This document shows, one piece after another, positions 44,279 to 55,208 of a stretch of 64,000 bases of DNA. The stretch comes from RGIG3159 sp034927685 (lineage in GTDB: Bacteria > Bacillota > Clostridia > Oscillospirales > Oscillospiraceae), in the NCBI GenBank assembly GCA_034927685.1, contig JAYFPO010000009.1, forward strand, positions 62,001-126,000, in the 5' to 3' direction. Position numbers and translations under genes: made by a program. The notes under the pieces are model-generated. The model saw only the letters and a list, made by a program, of their open reading frames with translations, was not told the DNA's origin and did not search any database. Numbering within the stretch: the first letter of the stretch is position 1; each line of letters begins with the position of its first letter.

Positions 44279-45520
44279 TCAAGCCTCCCATTTCTTCAGC
44301 AAAATGCTGCCGTTGTGGCCGCCGAAGCCCAGTGAGTTGGACAGGGCATAGCGGACGCCCGCCGCCCGGCCCACGTTTGGAACCACGTCCAGATCGCATT
44401 CCGGGTCCGGCGACTGATAGTGGATGGTGGCGGGCAGAAAGCCATCCCGCAGGGTGAGCGCGGTAAATATGGCTTCCACGGCTCCCGCCGCCCCCAGCAT
44501 GTGGCCGGTCATGGACTTGGTGGAACTGATGGCCAACTGGCAGGCATGATCTCCGAACACCGACTTCACGGCCGCGGTCTCTCCGGCGTCGTTCAAGCGG
44601 GTGGAGGTCCCGTGGGCATTGATATAGTCTACGTCCTCCGGCTTGATCCCGGCGTCGGCGATGGCCAGCGCCATGGCCTTGGCGCCGCCGGAGCCGTCGG
44701 GCCGTGGGGCGGTCATGTGGTAGGCGTCGCAGGTGGCGCCGTAGCCGACGACCTCGGCATAGATCTTTGCGCCGCGGGCCTGGGCGCGGCCCAGCTCCTC
44801 CAGGAGCAGGATGCCGGCGCCCTCGCCCAGCACAAAGCCGCTGCGCTCCGCATCGAAGGGGATGGAAGCCCGGTTGGGATCGTCGCTCTGGCTCAGGGCC
44901 TTCATAGAGGTAAAGCCCCCGAAGGCCAGCGGCGTCACGCAGGCCTCCGTGCCGCCGCAGAGCATCACGTCGGCGTAGCCGTCCCGGATGTAGTGGAAGG
45001 CGTCGCCCACGGCGTTGGTGCCGCCGGCACAGGCGGTGACGGGACAGCCGCACATCCCACGGAAGCCGAAGTCGATGGCCACTTGTCCGGCGGCCATGTT
45101 GCAGATCGCGGTGGGAATGTAGAAGGGGGATACCCGGTCCCAGCCCCGGGCAAGACCCCGATCGTGCTCGCTTTCCGTGATGGAAAGACCGCCGATGCCG
45201 CTGGAAATGATGACGCCGCAGCGGTCCAAGTCCGCGTCTTCCGGGCGGAAGCTCGCGTCGGCCAAAGCCTCCCGGGACGAGACCACAGCGAACTGGGTAA
45301 AGCGCCCCATGCGTTTGGCCTCGGGCTTGCTCAGACGCTGCTCCGGGACAAAGCCCTTGACTTCGGCGGCCAGCGTCACTTTCTGATCCGCGGTGTCAAA
45401 TTGGGTCACGGGCGCGATGCCGCACACGCCGTCCTTCACGGCCTGCCAGCTCTCCGGCCCGGTGAGGCCCACGGGGGTGATGGCCCCGAGGCCGGTGATG
45501 ACGACTCTGCGTCGTTCCAT
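44279..45520 (-). CDS. fabF: beta-ketoacyl-ACP synthase II
   Basis: Condensing enzyme of 413 residues. The Cys-His-His triad is visible: VTACAGGTNAVGDA (Cys about 163), NAHGTSTRLND (His about 303) and STKSMTGHMLGAAGA (His about 340). The N terminus is MERRRVVITGLGAITPVG. It extends acyl-ACP with malonyl-ACP. The intergenic space before fabG's 3' end (45521-45667) holds the ribosome site AGGTATG region and no gene. Confidence 0.95.
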   Translation of the reverse strand: MERRRVVITGLGAITPVGLTGPESWQAVKDGVCGIAPVTQFDTADQKVTLAAEVKGFVPEQRLSKPEAKRMGRFTQFAVVSSREALADASFRPEDADLDRCGVIISSGIGGLSITESEHDRGLARGWDRVSPFYIPTAICNMAAGQVAIDFGFRGMCGCPVTACAGGTNAVGDAFHYIRDGYADVMLCGGTEACVTPLAFGGFTSMKALSQSDDPNRASIPFDAERSGFVLGEGAGILLLEELGRAQARGAKIYAEVVGYGATCDAYHMTAPRPDGSGGAKAMALAIADAGIKPEDVDYINAHGTSTRLNDAGETAAVKSVFGDHACQLAISSTKSMTGHMLGAAGAVEAIFTALTLRDGFLPATIHYQSPDPECDLDVVPNVGRAAGVRYALSNSLGFGGHNGSILLKKWEA

Positions 45521-45667
45521 AACATACCTCCAGAATTTGTAATCATGCTCGCCGCGGCGTATGTGCGGCGAAAAGTCGACGACCCAGCCACCCTGGGCGG
45601 TGTGCGCTAGGGACCGATGTCACATGGCGGTGGGGGAGTCGCAACGAAGCGGGCGTTTCTGAATCGG

Positions 45668-46414
45668 CTACATGCTCATGCCCCCGTCGATTGCCAGCAC
45701 CTGGCCGGTGATGTATCCGGCTGCATCGCTTGCAAGGAAGGAAACAGCCTTTGCCACATCGCCTGCCGTGCCCAGGCTCTGCATGGGAATGGAGGCCAGC
45801 GTGGCGGTTTTTGCTGCCTCCGGCATGGCGGCGGTCATATCGGTCTCAATAAAGCCGGGGGCCACGGCGTTGACGGTGACGCCCCGGGTGGCAAGCTCCC
45901 TGGCCATGGACTTGGTCAAGCCGAGGATGCCGGCCTTGCTGGCGGCGTAGTTCATCTGGCCCGCGTTGCCCCGGAGCCCCACCACGCTGCTAAGACTGAC
46001 GATGCGGCCGTACCGCTGCTTCATCATGGTCCGTGCCACCGCCTTCATGCACAAAAACGTGCCCTTCAGGTTGGCGTTGACGACGGCGTCGAAGTCCTCT
46101 TCCGTCATCCGCATCAGCAGGCCGTCCCGGGTGATGCCGGCGTTGTTCACCAGAATGTGAATGGCGCCGAATTCCTTGATTGCTGCGTCCATCAGGGCGC
46201 CGACCTGCGCGCCGTCCGCGACGTCGCACCGGACAGAAAGCGCCCTGGCGCCAAGGGCCTCGCAGGCGGACACCGTCTCCTGCGCCGCCGTCTCGTTTCC
46301 GGCGTAGCACAGCACCACGTTGGCGCCGCCCTTTGCCAGTTCCAGGCATACGGCCCGGCCAATGCCGCGGCTGCCGCCGGTGACCACGGCGGTCTTTCCC
46401 GTAAACTCCATCAT
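45668..46414 (-). CDS. fabG: 3-oxoacyl-ACP reductase
   Basis: NADPH-dependent short-chain dehydrogenase of 248 residues. The nucleotide loop TGGSRGIGRA is near residue 12, NNAG near residue 88, the catalytic Ser in VSLSSVVGLRGNAGQ and the Y-x-x-x-K in MNYAASKAG (about residues 153-157). The start is ATG 46414, overlapping the fabD stop as ATGA; the second ATG three bases on is equally possible. Confidence 0.95.
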   Translation of the reverse strand: MMEFTGKTAVVTGGSRGIGRAVCLELAKGGANVVLCYAGNETAAQETVSACEALGARALSVRCDVADGAQVGALMDAAIKEFGAIHILVNNAGITRDGLLMRMTEEDFDAVVNANLKGTFLCMKAVARTMMKQRYGRIVSLSSVVGLRGNAGQMNYAASKAGILGLTKSMARELATRGVTVNAVAPGFIETDMTAAMPEAAKTATLASIPMQSLGTAGDVAKAVSFLASDAAGYITGQVLAIDGGMSM

Positions 46415-47355
46415 CCGTTCTCCTTTATCAACTGGCGGAGGGTTTCCTCCAGATTCTCTGCATCCGCCGCGGACTCCACCGCGCAGACCGGCATCTCCGG
46501 CGCAGTTTTCCGCACAAAGCCGAGCAGGGCGTTGCCCGGCCCGATCTCAACGATGGCGTCAACCTTCATGGAGACGATCTTCCGAATGGAATCCTCCATG
46601 AAGACGCTGCTCTGAACCTGCAGGATCAGCAGCTCCGGGATGGTGATACCGTCGTCCTTCACATTTCCCAGACAGTTGAAAATGACGGGAATGGCGGCCG
46701 GGGCATACGCCACGGATCTGAAGTATTCCCGCAGGGCCTCCCCGGCGGGGGCCATCAGCGGGGTGTGGAAGGGACCGCTGACTTTCAAGGGCAAGCACCG
46801 CCGCGCGCCCTTCTCTGCTGCCAGAGCCGCCGCTTTCTCCACGGCGGCCTTCTCGCCGCCGATGACCAGCTGCCCCGGGCAGTTGTAGTTGGCGATGACC
46901 ACGCAGCCAAGGTCGGATGCATCGTAGCAGGCTGCCTGCAGGGAGAGACGGTCCAGACCCAGAACCGCGATCATCGCGCTCTTTCGGCCTGCGGCGGCTT
47001 CCTCCATGGCCCGGCCCCGAAAGGCCGTCAGCGCCACCGCCGTTTGGACGTCAAAGACGCCGGCGGCGTGAAGGGCGGAGTACTCGCCGAGGGACAGTCC
47101 GGCCACCACGGAGGGGACGATGCCCTTCTCCCGCAGCACCGCCGTGAGTCCGGCGGCAAAGGCCACCATGCAGGGCTGGGTATACCGGGTCTGGTTCAAA
47201 ACGCCATCCGGGTCCTCAAAGCACACGCGCTTTACGTCAAAATCCAACGAGATGCCGTCCAAAACGGCCCGAAAGGCGGGGTAGGCGTCATACAGGTCCG
47301 CCCCCATGCCGGGGTGCTGACTACCCTGTCCGGCATATAAAAAACCAAGTTTCAT
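46411..47355 (-). CDS. fabD: malonyl-CoA-ACP transacylase
   Basis: Transfers malonyl from CoA to ACP. The 314-residue product starts MKLGFLYAGQGSQHPGMG. The nucleophile Ser is in VVAGLSLGEYSALHAAG (about residue 90), the Arg near residue 115 and the His in KVSGPFHTPLM (about residue 199). The start overlaps the stop of the flavoprotein gene as ATGA, which rules out the longer upstream frame. Confidence 0.94.
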   Translation of the reverse strand: MKLGFLYAGQGSQHPGMGADLYDAYPAFRAVLDGISLDFDVKRVCFEDPDGVLNQTRYTQPCMVAFAAGLTAVLREKGIVPSVVAGLSLGEYSALHAAGVFDVQTAVALTAFRGRAMEEAAAGRKSAMIAVLGLDRLSLQAACYDASDLGCVVIANYNCPGQLVIGGEKAAVEKAAALAAEKGARRCLPLKVSGPFHTPLMAPAGEALREYFRSVAYAPAAIPVIFNCLGNVKDDGITIPELLILQVQSSVFMEDSIRKIVSMKVDAIVEIGPGNALLGFVRKTAPEMPVCAVESAADAENLEETLRQLIKENG

Positions 47356-48440
47356 TGTGCGGCCCGCCATTCGTTCATCAAGGCGTCCATCTGCGCGGGG
47401 ACGGTAGAGAGGGTGTTGACCTCCCCGACGCCCGATCCGCAGAAGAAGAGCCCGTTTTCCCAGTCTCCCCGGCGGGCGGCGATCAGCGCGCCGGAAATGC
47501 AGTAGGGGGCCGTTTTCCAGTCGCAGACGGAAAGGCAGCCCTGACACCGGTTCACGGCAGGCTGGATGCCCGCCTCCACCCGTTGGATCAGGGGGGAGCG
47601 CAGTGCCCGGCCCGGCATTCCAACGGGACTTTGGACGATTGTCACATCCTCCGCCCGGGCGGCGAGAAGCCGCTGCTTGTAGGCTTCGGCGGCGTCACAT
47701 TCCTCCGTCGCGATGAACCGGGTGGCAAACTGGGCCCCGGCGGCGCCCTCTTTCATATACTGGGCCATTTCGCCGCCGTTTTTCACGCCGCCCGCCACAA
47801 ACACGGGAATATCCCGCTGGTACTTGTCCCGGTAGGGGGCCAGTGCGTCCAAAACCTCCCGCAAAAGGGCGGAGAGGGACTTGGGCCGCCCGGCCTGGGC
47901 CTCCACGGCCTCTTCCCTGGTAAATCCCAGGTGCCCGCCTGCCAGCGGGCCCTCCAGCACGACAAAGTCGGGGGCGGTCTGATAGTGTCGGTCCCACACG
48001 CGGCAGATCAGGCTGGCTGCCCGCCCGCTGCTGACGACCGGGGCCAGGGCGGCGTCGCTTTCGGGGACCTGCCGGGCGATGGCGGGCAGGTCCCGGGGCA
48101 GACCTGCCCCGCAGATCACCGCGTCCACGCGCGCCTTCAACGCGGTGCGGACGCTGTCGGCGTACTGGCTGGTGGCCACCATGGCGTTGACGGCCACCAG
48201 TCCGACGCCTTTGGCCAGCTCCCTGGCCCGCTGCACCTGCCGCCCAAGGGCCCGCAGGTTTGCGCCTTTCGGGTCGGAGAGGAAATCCGGCTCGTCAAAG
48301 CCGCACATGGCGGTGGAAATGGTGCCCATGCCGCCGCACCGGGCCACGGCGCCCGCCAGACGGTCCAGGCTGATGCCGACGCCCATGCCGCCCTGCAAAA
48401 TAGGGAGGGGCAATCTCTTCCCCCTGATGATTATCGCCAT
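47352..48440 (-). CDS. nitronate monooxygenase-family flavoprotein in the fab operon
   Basis: FMN-dependent TIM-barrel protein of 362 residues related to nitronate monooxygenase and FabK. The N terminus is LPLPILQGGMGVGIS. FMN-binding and barrel motifs include VVLEGPLAGGHLGF near residue 187, PVFVAGGVKNGGEM, and GAAGAQFATRFIATEECDAAEAYKQ. A Cys-rich segment near residue 308 (NRCQGCLSVCDWKTAPYC) is not found in FabK. It overlaps fabK by 10 bases and fabD by 4 bases. It could be a second enoyl reductase or a repair or scavenging enzyme; the sequence does not decide this. Confidence 0.8.
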   Translation of the reverse strand: MAIIIRGKRLPLPILQGGMGVGISLDRLAGAVARCGGMGTISTAMCGFDEPDFLSDPKGANLRALGRQVQRARELAKGVGLVAVNAMVATSQYADSVRTALKARVDAVICGAGLPRDLPAIARQVPESDAALAPVVSSGRAASLICRVWDRHYQTAPDFVVLEGPLAGGHLGFTREEAVEAQAGRPKSLSALLREVLDALAPYRDKYQRDIPVFVAGGVKNGGEMAQYMKEGAAGAQFATRFIATEECDAAEAYKQRLLAARAEDVTIVQSPVGMPGRALRSPLIQRVEAGIQPAVNRCQGCLSVCDWKTAPYCISGALIAARRGDWENGLFFCGSGVGEVNTLSTVPAQMDALMNEWRAAQ

Positions 48441-49372
48441 TCCCGCTCCGTCGCTTCCAGCACGGCCCTGCCGCCGGCGTACAGTTCCTCAAAGATCTGC
48501 CGCAGGGGCTTGATCTCGTGGAGCATTCCGGCAACCTGACCGCTCATGAGGCTGCCGCGCTCGGTGTCGCCGTCGAGTACCGCCCGGCGCAATCCGCCCA
48601 GCGTCACGCGCTCCAGTTCCTCCAGTGTCGCGCCGCGCTTTTCCAGGGCCAGATACTCCCGGGCCATCTTGTTTTTCAGCACCCGGACGGGCCCACCGAT
48701 GGAACGGCCGGTGACGGTGGTGTCGCTGTCCCTGGCCTTGAGAAGGGCCTGCTTGTAGTTGTCGTGGATGGGGCATTCCTCGCTCACCAGCAAACAGGTG
48801 CCCATCTGCGCGCCGCAGGCTCCCAGCGCAAAGGCTGCCGCCAACTGCCGGCCGTCGGCAATGCCGCCGGCGGCGATCACAGGGACCTCCACCGCGTCGA
48901 CCACCTGCGGCACCAGCGCCATGGTGGTCATTTCGCCCACGTGGCCGCCGGACTCCGTGCCCTCGGCAATGACGGCGTCGGCCCCGGCGCGCACCAGCCG
49001 CCGGGCCAGAACGGAAGCTGCCACTAGCGGCAGAACCTTGATCCCGGCATCCTTCCAGGCGGGAATGTACTTGCCGGGATTTCCGGCGCCCGTGGTGACC
49101 ACAAAAACGCCCTCCTCTATGATGACCTGCGCCATCTCGTCAGTACAGGGGTTCATCAGCATCAGATTTACGCCAAAGGGCTTGTCGGTGTGCGCCTTGC
49201 AAATGCGGATTTGCTCGCGGAGCAGTTCCGCTTTCGGCATGCCGCCCGCAGCGATGATGCCCAGAGCCCCCGCGTTGGAACAGGCGGCGGCGAACGCGCC
49301 GGTGGCGATGTTGGCCATGCCGCCCTGGATAAACGGGAACTCGGTTCCTAACAGTTCGTTTAGCTTTTTCAT
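48431..49372 (-). CDS. fabK: enoyl-ACP reductase II
   Basis: FMN-dependent enoyl reductase of 313 residues that completes each elongation round. It starts MKKLNELLGTEFPFIQGGMANIATG and shows TTGAGNPGKYIPAWKDAGIKVLPLV, AEGTESGGHVGEMTTMALVPQV with the catalytic-region His, and AAGGIADGRQLAAAFALGACGAQMGT. No fabI or fabL is in the window, so triclosan-insensitive FabK is the probable main enoyl reductase. AGGAGACTTTT lies before ATG 49372. Confidence 0.92.
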   Translation of the reverse strand: MKKLNELLGTEFPFIQGGMANIATGAFAAACSNAGALGIIAAGGMPKAELLREQIRICKAHTDKPFGVNLMLMNPCTDEMAQVIIEEGVFVVTTGAGNPGKYIPAWKDAGIKVLPLVAASVLARRLVRAGADAVIAEGTESGGHVGEMTTMALVPQVVDAVEVPVIAAGGIADGRQLAAAFALGACGAQMGTCLLVSEECPIHDNYKQALLKARDSDTTVTGRSIGGPVRVLKNKMAREYLALEKRGATLEELERVTLGGLRRAVLDGDTERGSLMSGQVAGMLHEIKPLRQIFEELYAGGRAVLEATEREWR

Positions 49373-49457
49373 AAAAGTCTCCTAATCACGGATCGCCCCA
49401 ACAGGGCGTCGCCGAAAGCCCGGCGTGCAAGCGGTTTCGCCCACGGCGAAAGCCGCA

Positions 49458-50404
49458 TCAAACAAATTCCACCAGCGCGCCGCCCCAGGTGAGGCCGCCG
49501 CCGAAGCCCACAACCAGCACACGGCTGCCGGGTTTCAGCTTCCCCTGCTCATGGAGCTCGCTGAGGACGAGCGGAATGCTGGCGGCGGAAGTGTTGCCAT
49601 ATTCGTCGATATTTTTGTAGTATTTTTCCGGCGGAATGCGGTATTGCTTCACCGCCAGATCGATGATGCGGGCGTTGGCCTGATGAAAGACGAAAAAATC
49701 CACGTTTTCAACCGTCCTGCCGCTTTTTTCGAGCACCTTGTCCATGCAGTAGGGCACGGCCTGCAAGGCAAATTTGAAAACCTTGCTGCCTTCCATCGAA
49801 ATGAGGCTGGGGGAGCCCGTTTCCACGCCGGGAACGCGCAGCAACTCGTCATTTCCGCGGCAGCCAAGCTCCGCGGAAATGGAGGGCCAGGAATCCCCGC
49901 ACTCCACCACCACGCCGGCAGCGCCGTCCCCAAAGAGAATGCAGGTGCTCCGGTCGGCCCAGTTGGTGATGCGGCTCAAATTTTCCGCGCCGATCACCAG
50001 ACCGCATTTCCGGGAGGAGGCGTTCAGCAGACACTCCATGGTGTGCAGGGCGAAGAGAAACCCGGTGCAGGCGGCGTTCAGGTCGAAACAGGGAATGTCC
50101 TCAGGCAGCCCCAGGTCCCGCTGCAGCACGCAGGCGGCGGAGGGAACCAGCGTGTCCGGCGTCATGGTCGCCACGATGCACGCGCCGATCTCTTCCGGAG
50201 CCACTCCGGCGTTTTCCAGCGCCCGACGGGCGGCGGTCACCGTCATGGCGGTGATGGTCTCGCCTTCCGCCAGATGGTGCCGACGCCGGATCCCCGTGCG
50301 GGAGAGAATCCACTCGTCGCTGGTCTCCACAATCTTTGCCATGTCCTCGTTGGTGACAATTTTCAAGGGGGCGCAGCGGCCGGTTCCCTTGATTTTGATT
50401 CCGT

Positions 50405-50408
<4 letters not shown>
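49458..50408 (-). CDS. fabH: beta-ketoacyl-ACP synthase III
   Basis: Starts fatty-acid synthesis by joining acetyl- or branched acyl-CoA to malonyl-ACP. The 316-residue protein has the Cys in FDLNAACTGFLFAL (about residue 111), the His in FFVFHQANARIID (about residue 241) and the Asn in EYGNTSAASIPL (about residue 271). The start overlaps accA as ATGA. A gap of 85 bases to fabK contains no gene. Confidence 0.95.
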
Positions 50409-51222
<814 letters not shown>

Positions 51223-51226
<4 letters not shown>

Positions 51227-52073
51227 GGGCGGCCTCCTTTCTCATGGAGCAACAGCAGCCGGGACAGTGTTTCCCGCATGCGGATGCGGGGCACCACTGC
51301 GTCCACAAAGCCGTGCGCTTCCAGATACTCCGCCCGCTGGAAGCCATCCGGCAGTGTCTGACCGATGGTCTGCTGGATGACCCGGGGCCCGGCAAAGCCG
51401 ATGAGGGCCCCAGGCTCCGCCAGAATGACGTCTCCCAGAGAAGCGAAGCTGGCGGTGACGCCGCCGGTGGTGGGGTCTGTCAGGACGGAGATGAAGAAGA
51501 GCTTTTTTTCCGCAAACCCGGCCAGAGCGCCGCTGGTCTTTGCCATCTGCATGAGAGACAAAATGCCCTCCTGCATCCTGGCGCCGCCGCTTGCGGAGAA
51601 CAGGATGAGGGGCAGACGGTTCTTTGCGGCGAACTCGATGGCCAGCGTGATCTTTTCTCCCACGGCGGTGCTCATAGAGCCCATGAAAAACCGGCTGTCC
51701 AGCACGCCCACCACGCATTTTGTGCCGCCGATGGCGCCGGTCGCTGTGACCACGGCCTCGGTCAGGCCGGTCTTTCGCTGGGTAACCGCCAGCTTTTCCC
51801 GATAGTCGGGAAAGGACAAAGGGTCCCCTGCGGGATATTTTTCGTTCAGCTCCCGGAAGGTGCCGGAGTCCAGAATCGTGCTAAGACGATAGTAGGCGCC
51901 GATGGGGAAGTGATAGCCGCATTTTGGACAGACGGAGAGCCCCTGCGCCACCAGCTTCTGCTCGCTCGCCTCGCCGCATTTGGGGCAGGTGACGGCCTTC
52001 TCTCCGGGAACGTGGTTGTCCCGGATGGCCTTCATGGCGAGAAGTCTGGCCCGCTGCTTGGCAAAAATACTGT

Positions 52074-52077
<4 letters not shown>
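51223..52077 (-). CDS. accD: acetyl-CoA carboxylase carboxyltransferase subunit beta
   Basis: Carboxyltransferase beta subunit. The N-terminal zinc ribbon shows TCPKCGEAS and SVCPKCGYHFPIG. The crotonase-like core has FSASGGARMQEGILSLMQMAKT and VLTDPTTGGVTASFASLGD. GTG 52077 is chosen as start: it gives a 4-base overlap with the accC stop, like the other junctions of this operon, and has GAGG at seven bases, giving 284 residues. An ATG 15 bases upstream is the alternative. Confidence 0.93.
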
Positions 52078-53465
<1,388 letters not shown>

Positions 53466-53468
53466 GGG

Positions 53469-53891
53469 CTACACCGTCCGGTAGCGGAACAGCGGCTCCC
53501 CGAACGAAACCAGCTCTCCGCTGGCCTTCAGCACCGCCTCAATGACGCAGTCGCAGGGCGCGGGAATCTCGCTCATCATTTTCATGGCCTCGATGAGGCA
53601 GACGGTCTGCCCCTTGGACACATGGTCGCCGGGAGTGACGAAAGGGGTCTGCTCCGGGGAAGCGGCGGCATAGTAGATGCCGACCAGCGGCGCGGAGATG
53701 CGCTCCGCGTCGGAACGCTCCGCCGCGGCCGGCGCGGCAGAGACCGTGGCCGGCGCCGTCGGCGCTGCACCCGCAGCAGACGGCGCGCCCCGGGTCAGCT
53801 CTATGGTAAACTCCTGTGTTTGAAGCTTCATCGTCTGGGCGGTGCTGCGGTCAAAGCAGGCGATCAGCTCTGAAAAAACCTGATTCGTCAT
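53469..53891 (-). CDS. accB: biotin carboxyl carrier protein
   Basis: Carrier of 140 residues. The C-terminal biotinyl domain contains the EAMKMM motif, where the Lys (about residue 105) carries biotin. An Ala/Pro-rich linker (about residues 35-60, AAGAAPTAPATVSAAPAAAE) precedes it. The start MTNQVFSELIACFD at ATG 53891 is supported by AAGGAG six bases upstream. Confidence 0.94.
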   Translation of the reverse strand: MTNQVFSELIACFDRSTAQTMKLQTQEFTIELTRGAPSAAGAAPTAPATVSAAPAAAERSDAERISAPLVGIYYAAASPEQTPFVTPGDHVSKGQTVCLIEAMKMMSEIPAPCDCVIEAVLKASGELVSFGEPLFRYRTV

Positions 53892-53955
53892 GAAAGCTCC
53901 TTTCTGGGGAAGAACCACATCCGCCGGAACGCAGTACACTCCGGCGGGTGGCGCA

Positions 53956-54186
53956 TCAGGCCTTGTGGGTGTTCAAATAGGCGGCGATATCGCCCACGGT
54001 CTTGAGTGTTACCACGTCGTCGTCGTCAATGTGGATGCCGGCGGCCTCTTCCAGCGCCATGACCAGTTCCACGGAAGCCAGGGAATCGGCTCCAAGATCG
54101 TCGGACAATGTGGCTTCCATGGTCACCTGCCCGGCCTCACAGCCCAGGGTTTCTACAATGATGTCACGCATTTTCTCGAATTCCAT
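53956..54186 (-). CDS. acpP: acyl carrier protein
   Basis: Acidic carrier of 76 residues, first gene of the fab operon. The phosphopantetheine Ser is in DDLGADSLASVELVMALEE (about residue 36). The start ATG 54186 has AAGGAG nine bases upstream. Its first position behind the promoter fits the high amounts needed. Confidence 0.96.
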   Translation of the reverse strand: MEFEKMRDIIVETLGCEAGQVTMEATLSDDLGADSLASVELVMALEEAAGIHIDDDDVVTLKTVGDIAAYLNTHKA

Positions 54187-54218
54187 ACTTGCGTACTCCT
54201 TAAATTTACAATAATGCA

Positions 54219-54238
54219 ATTAATTTAATTAAATTAAT
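54219..54238. promoter_or_regulatory. 20-bp perfect AT palindrome, probable FabT operator
   Basis: ATTAATTTAATTAAATTAAT is its own reverse complement. It lies between the acpP promoter and start codon, within an AT-rich block (54187-54260) that contrasts with the GC-rich surroundings and contains further TTTAAAT words. A FabT-like regulator ends the operon. The match to a FabT site is by position and AT-palindrome character, not by an exact known consensus. Confidence 0.6.
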
Positions 54239-54260
54239 TTAACTAAAATAATTTAAATAG

Positions 54261-54289
54261 ATTGTATGCACCCGAAGACCTTTTGTCAA
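54261..54289 (-). promoter_or_regulatory. promoter of the acpP-fab operon
   Basis: Minus-strand TTGACA (54284-54289) and TACAAT (54261-54266) with a 17-base spacer, 75 bases ahead of acpP. The palindrome lies about 20-40 bases downstream of the -10 box. Confidence 0.75.
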
Positions 54290-54436
54290 GCGGATTTTTT
54301 TGGATAGCAGGCAAAAGAGTGTTTGCTTTTCCCTTCGCGTGGGGTAAGACCAGACAAATTGCGCTGTTTTTCAACCGGAACAGAGGAAAAACGTCTCCGA
54401 CAACACGCCGGTATTTATTTTTTCCTTCCGATCCGC

Positions 54437-54442
54437 TATAAT
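54437..54442 (+). promoter_or_regulatory. possible -10 box for the phosphatase genes
   Basis: A perfect TATAAT about 117 bases upstream of the phosphatase start. The -35 region (TTATTT near 54414) is poor. The stretch 54290-54558 shows no gene. Confidence 0.35.
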
Positions 54443-54558
54443 ATTCAAAAAAGAGCGGACAAGCAGCGATTTTTCAGACAGGGCCGGGAAGGGCGACGCT
54501 GCATCATCGGCAGGAATCCTGCTCTGCACTTGACTTTTTTTCAGGAAAGGAACATCCC

Positions 54559-55206
54559 ATGTACAACACTGTTATCTTCGATCTGGACGGCACCCTGCTG
54601 GATACGCTGGCCGACCTGACCGCCGCCGTCAACCACACCATGGCGCAGTTCGGCTACCCGACGCACACGCAGGAGGCGGTTCGCCGCTTTGTCGGCAACG
54701 GCATCCGGAACCTGATCGAGCGCGCCGTGCCGGGGCGGCTGGAGCCGGCACAGTTTCAGGAAGTCTATGCCGCGTTTCGGACCTACTACACCGCCCACTG
54801 TCAGGTGGAGACAAAGGCCTACGACGGCGTCCTTCCGCTGCTGCGGGCACTGCACAGCCGGGGCGTCTCGATGGCCATTGTGTCCAACAAGAACGACGCG
54901 GCGGTCAAGGAGCTGGCGAAGCTCTATTTCGACGGCCTCATCGACACCGCCATTGGCGGACAGGAGGGCATGCGCCTGAAACCGGCGCCGGACTCCGTCA
55001 ACCGGGCCATGGCGGAACTGGGCGCGGACCGGAACCATACGCTCTACGTCGGCGACTCCGAGGTGGATCAGGCCACTGCCGACAATGCCAGCCTTGCCTG
55101 CGTATTGGTGGACTGGGGTTTTCGCGCACGCGCCGAGCTGGAACCGCTGGGGGCAAAAGCGGTCATCAGCGCGCCCGGCGCGCTGCTGCGCGTACTGGAG
55201 GACTGA
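54559..55206 (+). CDS. HAD-family phosphatase, phosphoglycolate phosphatase-like
   Basis: Cytoplasmic HAD hydrolase of 215 residues. Motif I FDLDGTLLDT holds the nucleophile Asp (about residue 9), motif II is IVSNK, motif III the Lys in MRLKPAPDS and motif IV YVGDSEVDQATADNA. The cap domain type and GNGIRNLIERAV stretch fit Gph/PpaX-like phosphatases. Phosphoglycolate is the usual guess; pyrophosphate or another small phosphate ester is possible. The next gene follows after two bases. Confidence 0.85.
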   Translation: MYNTVIFDLDGTLLDTLADLTAAVNHTMAQFGYPTHTQEAVRRFVGNGIRNLIERAVPGRLEPAQFQEVYAAFRTYYTAHCQVETKAYDGVLPLLRALHSRGVSMAIVSNKNDAAVKELAKLYFDGLIDTAIGGQEGMRLKPAPDSVNRAMAELGADRNHTLYVGDSEVDQATADNASLACVLVDWGFRARAELEPLGAKAVISAPGALLRVLED

Positions 55207-55208
55207 GC

